Source: Castanea sativa (Eukaryota > Streptophyta > Magnoliopsida > Fagales > Fagaceae). From it: a stretch of 64,000 bases of DNA. A program made the position numbers and the translations under genes. Under the pieces are notes generated by a model. The model was not told the DNA's origin, did not search any database, and saw nothing but the letters and a program-made list of their open reading frames with translations. The stretch lies in assembly GCF_040712315.1 (NCBI RefSeq), contig NC_134022.1:2170001-2234000 (forward strand), read 5' to 3'. This document shows positions 1 to 11,100 of the stretch, one piece after another; the stretch's first letter is position 1; each line of letters opens with the position of its first letter.

Positions 1-751
1 TTAAATAAAAAAAAAAAAACCTTAAAACCCCCAAAACCCAAATACCAAACCCTAAAAAACAAAACCTACAAACCAAGAGGAAATCTAATCCACACAAAAA
101 ATTAAAAAAAAAAAAATTGGTAGATCTAAACCCTAATTAAAGAAGCCAAACAAAAAGAAAAACAATTTGAGAAAGAGAGAGACAAACGTACCAGAGAGCA
201 TGAGAGAGAGAGAGAGATGTGTCGAATTGTTGAATGAGAGAGCGATTGGAGAGTGAGGCGTTATGGTGAACAAATTGTGCGATGGGAGAGGCTAGGGTTG
301 AAAATGTTTGTTAGTACACTATTTATACAATGCCTAAAGCCGCATTTTTAACCTGCGGCTATAGGAAAAATCTGAAACCGCGTTTAATAAAACATGGCCC
401 CATCCCAAACTAAAGCCACGTTTTAAACACGCGGCTTCAGACTAAACTTAAAGCCGCGCCTATAAAACGCGACTTTAGGCAAAAAAAGTGGGTCTCCAAA
501 AATTAAGATTTAAAAAAAAAAAAAAAACTCAGGTCCTATAGCCGCGTGTTTTAAACGCGGCAATAGCTCCGCCCCCAAAAACATGGCTATAGCTCAAAAA
601 AACGCGTCTATAGACGCATTTTATGGCCGCATATTTAAAACGCAGCTTTTGTTGTTTTCTTTAAGCTGCGTTTTTTAAAAAAGCAGCTTTAGCCCGTCTA
701 TAGCCGCGTTTTTGCAAATGCGGCCTAAGACCCGCGTGTTTTGTTGTGATG
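1..751. mobile_element. CACTA (En/Spm-type) transposon, right terminal part
   Basis: From about 335 to 745 the sequence is packed with short copies of a motif like GCCGCGTTTTAAA in both orientations, the subterminal repeat array typical of plant CACTA elements. The outer end, read on the minus strand from 751, is CATCACAACAAAAC, close to the usual CACTACAACAAAA terminus with two changed bases. LINE coding sequence starts immediately to the right, so the element appears to have jumped into the LINE. The stretch 1-300 is AT-rich with purine tracts and looks like the 5' leader of the element's own leftward transcript. The other terminus and the transposase lie outside the window, so family assignment rests on one end only. 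Confidence 0.7.
319..328 (-). promoter_or_regulatory. Putative TATA box of leftward CACTA transcript
   Basis: On the minus strand this reads GTATAAATAG, a good plant TATA box, just inside the subterminal repeat array. Downstream (leftward) follows a CT-rich leader and, near 190, a CTG|GTACGT sequence that could be a splice donor. Position and orientation fit the transposase promoter of a CACTA element; the gene itself is outside the window. Confidence 0.45.
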
Positions 752-2796
752 GCTCCTTTTTCACTTAAATCCCTGGACCATAGCATACTCTTCCATGAGA
801 AAGAGCCGGTAGAAGGTTTAGCTTCAAAACTTGAGCTATTTGAAAAATACTTTGCCTTAAAAACTCTATAAAATAGAGACTCCTTATTATGTATCAATTT
901 TCACACCTGTTTAGTCAATATGGCTTTATTAAATTTGCAAAGATCTTTAAAGCCCAATCCCCCCTCGCTCTTTGGTTGACATAAGACCTCCCAGTTTGCC
1001 CAATGAATTTTTCTCCTATCACCCCTTTGTCCATACCAAAATTTTCAAATGAGCATCTCAATATCTTGGCAAAGACCGATTGGCAATCAAAAATAACTCA
1101 TGGCAAACGTAGGAATGGCTTGGACCACCGCTTTCAAAAGAACTTCTTTACCCGCTTGCGATAATATTTTCTCTTTCCATCCTTGGAGCTTACCCCACAC
1201 TCTATCTTTTAAGAAATTCAAGCTTGCCTTTTTTTTTTTTCTTCCCGCCACCGCCAGTAAACCCAAATATCTTTCATACTCCTTTATTTTGGACACCCCA
1301 AGCAGATTTTTTATTTCCTCCTTTGTAGCAATAGAGGAATTATTGCTAAAAAGAGAGTAGTCTTGTCCGAATTTACTTTTTGTCCCGACGCCCGTTCATA
1401 TTTCCCCAATATCTCCTGAATTTTTTCCACGCCCCCCACTCTAGCTCGGCAAAACAAGAGGCTATCATCTGCAAAAAAGATGTGAGAGATCTTTGGGCTA
1501 TTTTTACAAAGAGAAACACCCTCAATATGTTTACCATCCGCTGCATGTTCAATTAATCCATTTAGACCTTCAAAGCATAATAGAAAAAGATAAGGGGAAA
1601 GAGGATCTCCTTGATGAATACCTCGTGTGAGAATAATATGGCCTTTTGGTTCGCCATTGACTAAAATCGAATAGCTCACAGATTTTATACACTCCAAAAT
1701 CCAGCCTATCCAAGTCAAATGAAAGCCCATCTTCTTCATGATCCTTTGAAGGAATACCCATTCCAAACGATCATAAACTTTGCTCATGTCCAATTTTAAA
1801 ACCATATATCCAATTTTCTTTTTCTTTTTTTTTCCTCTTCATGTGGTGTAAAGTCTCAAAGGCCACCAAGATGTTATCGGAAATAGCTTTATCCGATAGA
1901 AAGGCACTTTGAGATTCCAAAATAATATGGGGTAAAACTTTCTTCATCCTGTTTGCCAACACTTTAAAGACATGTGCATATAAGATATTGCAAAAGGCAA
2001 TGGGGTGGAATTTAGTAACAAATTTAGGACTCTTAACTTTTGGAATAAGAGTAATAAAAGTATGATTCAAACATGTCTCTATTGAGTTAAAGTTTAGACA
2101 AGATAACACAGCTTTGACTACATCATCCCCTATACTCTCCCAATAATGTTGGAAAAAGATTGGCGGCATTCCATTTGGACCCGGGGCTTTTAATGGGGCC
2201 ATTTGCTTCAAAGCTATCTCCACTTCATCCTTTGTAAAATTTCTAATTAAACAACAGTTCATGTCTTCGGTCACCACCTGTTTTGTAAATTGAACTACTT
2301 CCTCTATTTCATACGGATTTGAGGTAGTAAACAATTGTTTATAATACTCTAAAATCATCATCGAAACCTCTTCATCACCCGAGGCCAATCTGCCCTGTGA
2401 GTCTCTGAGTTCTGAAATGTTGTTTCGCCGGAATCGCTGTGAAGCCCGATTATGGAAATAGCTAGAATTTTTGTCACCCGATACCATCCAGTGCACATGG
2501 CTTCGCTATTGCTACATTTTTTCCTCCAATCTAAGTAGCTTGGCCACCTCAGCTTTTAACCGAAGAAAAAACTCTACACTCCCACCTTTCACTGCTGCCT
2601 CTTCCGCTTTTTTCAAATTCTTTTTTCTCTCAGACAAAGTGTTAATTACATTGCAAAAAGACTTCTTACTCCAAGCTTGCAGCTGGGTTTTACACGTATC
2701 CACATTCTGCATAACTCTGGTCATAGGTGGGTCCACAAAGATGGCTTCCCAAGCACTTTTAACAGTGTCGTGGCATCCTTGCTCATCAATCCACAT
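752..2796 (-). pseudogene. LINE 1 reverse transcriptase and C-terminal region (broken)
   Basis: Between 2796 and 1311 the minus strand shows the RT domain: KAPGPNGMPPIFFQHYW, LIPKVKSP, QSAFLSDKAISDNIL, LKLDMSKVYDRLEW, GIHQGDPLSPYLFLLC and the catalytic FADDSLLF. A frameshift sits near 1800 in a T-rich run, between IYGF and LKLDMSK. Two TAG codons near 2500-2515 replace residues expected to be Trp and Gln/Arg. From 1296 to 752 the post-RT region continues (KLQGWKEKILSQAGKEVLLK, then FKAKYFSNSS and WKSMLWSRDL), where it is cut by the CACTA element. Non-functional. Confidence 0.85.
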
Positions 2797-3512
2797 TTAT
2801 TCAAAACGCCAGGGGTGTTGGGGCTTTGAATTGATCCCCTCAAGTAGGACCATGATAGGACTATGGTCTGAAGAAGCAGATACCAGAGTTGTTACCTTTA
2901 TTGCTGGGAACAAGTCAAACCATGCTGCTGTGCTCATAGCTCTGTCCAGCCTTTCCCAAACCACTCCACCATCCGGATCAGTTTTAAACCATGTAAACTT
3001 ATTTCCCACAAAACTGAGATCAAACAACCCACACTTATCTAAGGCTTCTCTGAATTTCTGCATCTGTCCATAAGGTCATAAACGGCCTCCCAACTTTTCA
3101 TGTGACTTCAAAAGTTCATTAAAATCACCTTCACATAGCCACGATACGGAGAAGCGATTGTTTAAATCTCGTAACAAATCCTAGGATTCCATACGAAGAT
3201 GAGTTTCTGGTGCTCTGTAAAAACCCGTAAAGCGCTAAACATTTTCCTTTCCTCTGTTGATCAAGACGTTAACATGACTTGCAAGTCAAAGTCCTTCCAA
3301 AACAACACCAAGCCACCGCCATGAGTTAATCTTGAAACCCCACGATGATGACCAAAACGAAGCGAGTCACGAATTCCAATTAGCCTAGTATCATCCAACC
3401 ATGTTTTGGCTTAAAACACTACTGTAGGATCTTGTGCCTGGACTAAATCACTGAGCTCTTGAACTGTTTGCAGGTTCCCAAGCCCCCGACAGTTCTAACA
3501 AAGGAGACTCAT
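2797..3512 (-). pseudogene. LINE 1 endonuclease domain (broken)
   Basis: The start at 3512 reads MSLLC, then a TAG stop at 3495-3497 where plant LINEs have the tryptophan of the conserved WNCRGLG motif, followed directly by NCRGLGN. A second stop (TAA) follows a few codons later. Further on the frame contains GNKFTW, RLDRA and SDHSPI, the familiar C-terminal signature of the exo-endo-phosphatase type endonuclease that nicks the target site. The segment ends in TAA (2797-2799), where a coding codon is expected before MW. Function is lost. Confidence 0.8.
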
Positions 3513-3989
3513 TGTTTTTGGTAGGGCTGGGAACCAGCTGCCACCAATACAAAATCAATATCCTGACATCACGAGAAACCAATTTTTTCTTCTTTGGTAA
3601 CCCACAATGACCTTCCCTTGTGTTAGAGCTTTGTTTGTTTCTTGTATGTACTTCAATCTTATTTGAATTCCCATGCCCAGCATGTGATAAGCGAACCCAC
3701 TTTGGACCAGCTGGAGGCGTGACCTAGCTTGTAGGCCCTTGTAGATTTGAATTGTCACTTAAAGGAGTTTCAAAAGGATCCCCCGAAGATTTTGACTCCT
3801 TGCTGTCAAGGGAACTTTGTACCTGATTTATGGGATGTTTTTCCATGTGAGGAAAGTCAGACTCCTGATTTTGAAAGACCTTTGTTTCCCTCACAATACC
3901 TGGGGGAAAAAAAAGAAAAAAAGAGCAACGTATTCAACAGTAAAATCTTACTCTTCACACATGAATTTGTTTTTTAGATAATTATTGTA

Positions 3990-4785
3990 ACATCTTATTA
4001 ATTCTTATAAACTTTTCTTCCATTGGTTTATATCACTTATTTGGATAAAGTTATATTGATAACAGCTTATTCTTCTTTGCATGTTTTTAAATTTTATTTT
4101 AGGTTTTGATTTATACATTAATTGATAATAATTTAAAGAAAAAAAAATTCTATCATATTTCCTTACAACCATCAATCACGTTTCTTTTTTCCTTTATTTT
4201 TATTTATGTTACGTTCTTATCAACATTTTTTTTCCTTTCATACTATTCATATAATTTTTTTTATAATTCAAATTGCATCAATTTTTTTAACTCTAAAAAA
4301 ATGTAAATAAATCACCTTCTTTGTTCTTATCAACTTTTCTTCTATGGTTTGCTTATTTCCTTCTTTCCATTTTTTTTTTTTGGTTTCGTTTCTTAAAATT
4401 TTAACCACTGAATTATCAAATGAATAAGATGTAACAATGGTTGTTGTTTTTTTTTTTTGGTGTATCGTATTAGGGATTTAAGTTGTGGTTTATATAGATC
4501 TAATTTTGGCGTTTGATTTAGGGGCATCATCTGGGGGTTTGATTTGGGTGTTCAATTTGGGGTTGATTTTATTAACAGATTTTTGACATTTTTGTATTCT
4601 ATGGAGTTAGTGAAATACCAGAATTTGACATTATGTCTTTCACATAGACAGACAAATTAATGACTTTTAGTTTTCTCTAAATTAGTGAACTATTTCTCTA
4701 AATTAGGCTTGACTGAATTTGGCATGACCCAAGCAATCTTGATGGCGCAGACAAAAAAAAACCCACAAATCAAAGGCAATTGAAC
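3990..4785. other. AT-rich spacer, no gene seen
   Basis: Low-complexity AT-rich sequence with poly(T) runs. I see no domain, RNA gene, terminal repeat or plausible coding frame. Confidence 0.6.
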
Positions 4786-4789
4786 AATG

Positions 4790-5285
4790 GAACAACAAAA
4801 TGACTTAATGTTTCACCAGATAATTTACACATGCAACACCAATCCGCAATTACAATACCCCTTTTACAGAGGTTATTTGCCATTAGAATTTTTCCCAGTG
4901 TTGCCTCCCAGACAAAAAAGGATACTAGGTGGGGAAATACCTCTCCAACCGCACTTCCATGGAAAATTAAGAGTATAAGCTGCTTTAGTATTGATCACTG
5001 TGTAATAACTCTTGATTTGAAACCCTTTGTTGGTGGAAGGGAGCCAAACCAGCTTATCACCGCCAGATGAAACAACCTGTGCAGCATACAGATCATCTAA
5101 AAACTGAGCCATAGGCTCCAACTCGCAATCTTGAACATCTCGAATAAAAATAGGTATCCAGTGTGCCTTGCCATGTACCCATTCCATACAGTCAAAGACT
5201 CGAGCATTTTTGTCTCTAGCAAATCTAAACAGCTCTGGATGTCTATCTTGAAAGGAACTATTACCGCCGATAAAATTAGATAAGC
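4790..5285 (-). pseudogene. LINE fragment: zinc-binding post-RT (zf-RVT) region
   Basis: On the minus strand a frame starting about 5285 reads PELFRFARDKNARVFDC, then DKLVW...NKGFQIKSYYTV and FPWKCGWRG, which matches the region just before and within the zf-RVT domain at the C-terminus of plant L1 RT polyproteins. Only this piece is present, with no RT core and no poly(A) tail, so it is a truncated remnant of a different LINE copy from the one at 0.75-4.0 kb. Confidence 0.75.
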
Positions 5286-5428
5286 ATTACTAAGTAGTGA
5301 ATATCTAGCCAAAGGGAGGCCACCATGGCAGTGGCTGTTGCTTGGACAAGAATGCGTGAGGCAGGAAGCCACTGTCTCCAGCGGAGGGCGGTGGCGTCGC
5401 GGCGGCTGGGCTTGGGCCTGTTCAATCT

Positions 5429-5454
5429 CCCCCCCCCCTCTCTCTCTCTCTCTC
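5429..5454. repeat. C-run followed by (TC)n microsatellite
   Basis: A run of C then about nine TC dinucleotides. Confidence 0.9.
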
Positions 5455-5499
5455 GTGGGTTTGTGAATCTCCCATCAGATTGCAAATCGCAAATTGAAT

Positions 5500-6125
5500 T
5501 TTGATTTGGAATAGGGTTTAGGATTAGGATTGAATTTAGAGCGGGTCTTCTTTATTTTTTACGTGTAAATTCAATTTTGTAATTTTTAATAAAAAAAAAT
5601 TTACCGTCATTTAAAAAAAATGTTAAGTTATTATTTAGTTAGCCACGTAAGCAACACTGCTAATAGAAGTTAACAAACAGACTTTTTTTTTTTTTTTTTT
5701 GAGAATCAAGTTAACAAACAGACTTATATCACTCATTTTAAAAATTTGAGAAACCAATTACGCTTACTTGAAACTTTAGGAACCAATTTGGTAAACAAGA
5801 GGAATTCAAATGGTAGTTTCCCAATAAAAAAACTACCTACTCATATGCTAATTAAAAAAGAGATATATTAAGATATACCTCTTTTATTTAATGGAAAAGC
5901 ATAAAACATAAATCGTTAGTATTTTTTATAATTATTTTTATTTTTATTTTATGAACAAGAGTGAGAAATATGGAGAGATAAAGTCTAAGGACAGTAAAAA
6001 AAACCATAGATGGTCTTTTTTGTGTGTGTAGTTAATGGTATATAGGCAAAGAGAGAGAGAGAGAGAGAGAGAAGGAAATGAAAAACATAAATGGTTAATT
6101 TTATTTAAAAGAAATTAATGGTTGT
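5500..6125. other. AT-rich spacer left of Tat1
   Basis: No gene seen. Contains a miniature poly(T) insertion at 5667-5725 (separate entry), a (GA)n microsatellite at about 6050-6073, and ends with GTTGT, the target site duplication of the Tat1 retrotransposon. Confidence 0.6.
5667..5725 (-). mobile_element. Miniature retroposed tail with 18-bp target site duplication
   Basis: The 18 bases AAGTTAACAAACAGACTT occur at 5667-5684 and again at 5708-5725. Between them are only 23 bases, T16 followed by GAGAATC; on the minus strand this is GATTCTC plus poly(A). This is the structure left by target-primed reverse transcription that copied only the tail and a few 3' bases of a LINE or a LINE-mobilised RNA. 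Confidence 0.8.
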
Positions 6126-6621
6126 TGATAGGCCCGACAATACCCTCGTCTAAAGAGAGAGGAAGTGGACGAGAATAGCCTCAATCTTTGTCCAACATGA
6201 CATCCGTCGGACGAGGAAAAGACCATTCATCCATAATCAATAGCCAAAAGCGTTACACAACAATAATGAGTCTCCTTACCGTTGGAGAGACGAAGACATT
6301 ACCATTAACACCTCATAGAGGCGTTGCAGATACCACAATGAAACTACCATTAATATACCTCCAACAGCTAGGAGAAGAAAACAAGTGTATATATACTAGA
6401 ACCTCAGATTAGAGAAGGTACTAAATTCTGATCTAGGAACATTGCTACTTTGATATTAAGCAATCTCTTCTCTCCCTCAATTTTCTGACTTTGCCATTGG
6501 AGGTTCTGTGGCAGGCACCACACCGGTGTTCCTTTACCATTACATTCTTGCAGAGCTTTAGACAATCCTGGTCGGCTCTCCTTTTGGACGATCATTTAGA
6601 CTAACAATTCCAGCATCATTA
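6126..6621 (+). repeat. Tat1 5' LTR
   Basis: Begins TGATAGGCCCGACAATACCC and ends CATTA where the 3' LTR has CATCA, so the terminal CA has decayed to TA. It contains a TATATATA stretch near 6390 that could serve as TATA box. It is followed after three bases by the primer binding site. Confidence 0.93.
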
Positions 6622-6624
6622 GTT

Positions 6625-6642
6625 TGGCGCCGTCTGTAGGGA
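6625..6642 (+). promoter_or_regulatory. Tat1 primer binding site
   Basis: TGGCGCCGTCTGTAGGGA just inside the 5' LTR. The first seven bases match a tRNA 3' end of the type GGCGCCA, as in many plant Ty3/gypsy elements. I did not identify the exact tRNA. Confidence 0.75.
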
Positions 6643-6699
6643 CGACATGTTTGCACTTAGGTTCAGAAGTGAGTTCCATTCAACTCACAAAGTCCAGAT

Positions 6700-8090
6700 G
6701 GAGTCCAACGTTTCCCAAGATCCTACAGCATTAGCCTTGCAAATCCAAGCAGTCACAGCCAGCATAGAGAAGCTTACCAAACAAAACCAGGAGATGCGGC
6801 TGCGACTACAGTAAGAGGACAATTGTTCTGAGACCAACTAGGATGACGAAGGGGATAGCCAAAGAAGGGACGACCGTCAACAACCAGCTATTCCAGAAGG
6901 AACGAGCTCAGACCTTTTTTGAGAAATGAGAAAGGAGATGGACGAGCTAAGGAGTGCAATCAAGGAAAAAACAGATTGAAGCTTAGACAGAATGGTCAGG
7001 AAGACAGATTCACCCTTCACCACGGTAGCCCTAGAATGCCTGGTGCCCTCAAAGTTTCATCGACCATCGCTTGAGCCATTTGACGAACTGAAGGATCCCT
7101 TGGATCACCTCAACACCTTCAAGATGACTTTGGGTCTCCAACAGCCTCCTGACGAGATATTATGCCGTTCTTTCCCCACCACTCTCAAAGGAGCGGCAAA
7201 AGAGTGGTTCACTAAGCTACCAACGTCGTCCATCGATAACTTTAAGCAGCTAGGCAATTCTTTCCTCCATCACTTCATCGGCGAATAGCGCCTGAAAAGG
7301 CTGGCAGACCATTTGCTTACCATCAGACAAGGATAAAAAGAGACCCTAAGGTTGTATGTAATGTGTTTCACTCGAGAAACTTTAGAGGTGGGCGAAGCAG
7401 ATGATAAAGTACAGCTGATGACCTTCAAAGCTGGGTTGAAGTCCAGGGAGTTCGTGGTCTCTCTCGTGAAGAATCCTTCTAAGACAGTGGCTGAAATGCT
7501 CTTGAAGGCGCAAAAATACATAATGCTGAGGACGCCCTAGCAGTAATAGAAGGAATAGAGAAGCCCAAGGAGAAGAGGAAAGAGAAGGAGGATGACCGAA
7601 GTGGAAAAAAAAAGGAACAGACAGACCGTTAGAATACTGAAAGGAATAGATGGAGAGATGAAAAAAACCCTCGGACGGTAAAATTCACTCCTTTAGTTAT
7701 GCTCGTTGACCAAATTCTGGCGCAGATTAAAGACGAACACTACCTCAAATGGCCTAGGCCGTTACACTCGTCACCCAACGTGCGTGACAAGAGGAAATAC
7801 TTTCGTTTCCACAAGGATTATGCACACTACACAGAGGATTGCAAAGACCTGAAGAAGCAGATAGAGGAGCTCATACGAAAAGTGAGGTTGCAGAAATTTG
7901 TAAAGAAGGGAGATTCCAGCAAATCTAGGGATGATAACAAGGGCCAACAGGAAGCTTCTCAGAGGGATGAAGACCATATATCCCTTCGTCCACAAAGTGC
8001 AATAGGGTAGATAAAGACAATCACAGGAGGACTGTCCACAGGGGGATTGTTCAAGTCTCTTAAGAAGTCATACCAGAGGCAGGTAAATAG
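6700..8090 (+). pseudogene. Tat1 gag (broken)
   Basis: From an ATG at 6700 the frame is interrupted repeatedly. The capsid-type retrotrans_gag region is clear at 6992-7288 (DPLDHLNTFKM, FPTTLKGAAKEWFTKL, FKQLGNSFLHHFIGE) and continues at 7352-7540. The zinc-knuckle region near 7795-7850 reads [13 protein letters not shown]; the first cysteine, kept in Tat3 as CRFHGNHGHDTTDC, is changed to Phe here. No complete capsid protein can be made. Confidence 0.85.
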
Positions 8091-8139
8091 CATTCATAGG
8101 ATACCACCTCTAAAGCAAAGGTGAACGGAAAAGGATATT

Positions 8140-11100
8140 TTGTTCTCGGAAGAAGATGCCAGAGGAGTGAAGCAGTCTCATGACGACCCATTGGTTATTA
8201 TGCTCATGATTGAGGGATTCAATACCAAGAGAGTTTTGGTAGACAATGGGAGCTCGGCAAATATCATTTACCTTTCTGCCTTTCAACAGTTAAAAGTAGA
8301 CCCGAAAAGACTTTGTCCATTTGAATCCCCCCTTGTCAGTTTCAGCGGAGACATGGTGTATCCAAGGGGAATAGTGATGTTGATGGTCACAGCTGGCTCA
8401 TACCCCCTCAAGGTAACCAATCGACACAACTTCTTGGTGGTGGACTCACCTTCGTCCTACAATGTGATCATAGGAAGGCTCACCCTCAATCGTTGCAAAG
8501 CAGCCACCGCCACGTATTGTCTGAAGGTGAAATTCCCAATAGAATAGGGAATTGGGGAAGTAAGGGGAGACCAGGTGTTGGTGCGAGAATACTACCAGGT
8601 AGTCTTGGTGTCAAAAGAAAACCATACATGGATAATTGAGGAAAAGATGCCGAAAATTGTGGAAAAACTAGAAACTGTTGAGTTGGTCGAGGGAGATCCC
8701 GCAAAGACGACCCAGGTAGGGACAAGTTTGAACCTCTAGACGAAGAAGGAAATCATCAGCTTTTTGAAGGATAACCTGGATGTATTCGCCTGGAGTCATG
8801 AAGATATGCCTGGCATACCAGCAGACATCATTCAACACCGCCTAAATGTGGATCCTAAGAAGAAACCCGTCCAGCAGAGAAGAAGATTTTTCGCTCCTGA
8901 ATGAAACAAAGCAGTCATGCACGAGGTGGACAAGCTGCTCGCTACTAACTTCATCAGGGAAGTCTATTATCCTGGATGGTTAGCCAACATCGTCATGGTC
9001 AAAAAGGCCAATGGGAAATGGAGAATGTGTGTCGACTTCACAAATTTGAATAGCGTCTACCCAAAGGACAACTTCTCCCTACCCAGGATTGACCAGCTTG
9101 TGGACTCAATGGCCGGGCACAAGCTTTTTACCTTTATGGACGCATTTTTCGGATACAACCAAATACAGATGGCAGAGGAGGATCAAGAGAAGACTACCTT
9201 CATCACTAGCTAGGGACTCTATTGCTACTGGGTCATGCCTTTAGGTTTAAAGAAGGTAGGAGCGACGAACGAAAGGCAAGTAAACCAAATGTTTAGCAAA
9301 CAAATTGGGAGGAACGTAGAAGTATATGTTGATGACATGCTCGTCAAGAGCAAGGAAGAGGAGGATCATCTGGATGATCTTAAGGAGATGTTCTACACAC
9401 TAAGTTAATATAGTATAAAGCTAAACCCAGCCAAATGCACCTTTAAGGTCTCCTCTGCGAACTTCCTCAGCTTCATGTTGTCACAGAGAGGAATAGAAGC
9501 CAATCTAGAAAAGGTGAGAGCCATCCTTAAGATGTCCTCCCCAAAGACGATCAAAGAAGTGCAGTCCCTTACGGGAAGGGTGGCAACCCTCAATAGGTTC
9601 GCCTCCAAAGCAACAAACAAATGCCTTCCTTTCTTCAAGACCTTAAAGTAGGCTTTCGTCTGGATAGACGAGTGTGAAGCAGGGTTCTAGGAACTAAAGC
9701 GTTACTTGAGCAACCCTCCACTCTTGAGTCTGTCCAAAGAAGGAGAAGACCTATTCCTGCACTTAGTTGTGTTTGCAACTGCGGTGAGCGTGGCCTTGAT
9801 TAGGGAAGTGTTAGGATGTGTGCCCTTAAATCCCATTATATGATGCTATGTATTTTATTATGTATGACATTATATATGACTTAATGTTGTGTTTACTAAA
9901 ATTATTTTATTATTATCTAAAAATAATGGTAACATGAATATTGGGACATTATCATATAATCCATGAGATGTATTGTATGTGATTTAGTCACAGAAGATGT
10001 AAATCACAAGTTCCTTGTAAACTCAGAATTGTAGTTTGTAGTCGGTGATGAAATTGCCATTTCATCTGCGAAGACTATAACGTATCAACTAAGATGATTT
10101 TTCTTGATCATGGAAATACATATTTCTAGTTGGTATGTTGATATGTTTTAAGAGTTAAAACATATTGAACTAGACCCTGTGAGATTTATCATTCTTCCAA
10201 CGACTGTCTAATGAATAATAAACTCACGACTTATATTTGCATGAATTCTTAATCCTGAGAGAATAATGGACTTGATCATGAGGTGTAGGTTGATTTGATA
10301 TATCAGGAGTGAGATCTAGAGTAACAATCAAAACCTCAGTATGTTGGGCAACCACATTTAGTGTTGATGGAACATATATTCTCAAAATGAAATTCATAGT
10401 CTCTTAGCGGAGATACAAAATATTCCCTTGAGATAAGTTTAATGGGTTTGTTATTCAGAGAGTTAGGCCTAACCACTTTAGTAAGGAGTTACTAAAGTAT
10501 ATATTTATGGAATTAGATTTCATGAATATATGATGAATAACTTAAAGGATTAAACCGGATATTCAAGGATAAGATGTAGTGATTTACAAAGTGGCAGTCT
10601 ACATTCATACCTTTGTGTTACTATGAATATTTTAATGAAGGGGTTGTATGTACAATTAAGTCTTGGGATATAATTTATAGATAAGGCCTAGAGTGCAACT
10701 ATATTTATATAGTGGTATTAAATATAGTTAATGGTAACTTTGGACTTGTCAAGAGTTGACTAAAAAGCCCAAGGCTCATTGGAGCTAGTGTCTTATTGGT
10801 CCCACTCCAAGCCACACACTTAAGTCCAATTGAAAATGCCCAAAAGGCTAGCCCAATTAGATAATCGGTTAGACACAAAGGGAGAAACATATAGAATTTT
10901 ATGTAGAGAATTTCGTAGAGAACACTATTGCGAAGTGGTGCATGTTAGAGATAGACACTTTGACATTTCTCCCTTTGGAACTGATTGAGAGATCACACAT
11001 CTTGGGCGTTAGTGGAATTGGAGTGAAGATTGAAAGTGTTCCCAAGCACTTCTAATCTTTGGTTTTGAAATTCACCGCTCCAAGGTACACTCTCTTGTTC

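Larger units (their letters stand above)
752..3980 (-). mobile_element. LINE (L1-type non-LTR retrotransposon) 1, interrupted by CACTA
   Basis: The minus strand carries in order an apurinic endonuclease, a reverse transcriptase and the start of the post-RT region of a plant L1-type LINE. The 3' end and poly(A) lie beyond the CACTA insertion and are not in the window. Upstream of the endonuclease (3560-3980) the minus strand can be read as a weak remnant of the ORF1/linker region, but I could not recognise a domain there. The left part is cut by the CACTA terminus at 751/752. Reading frames are broken by many stops and at least one frameshift, so this is a dead copy. Confidence 0.85.

Noticed and set aside
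1100..1360. Plus-strand open frame opposite LINE 1
   Set aside because: It is the complement of the minus-strand LINE coding sequence and shows no domain.
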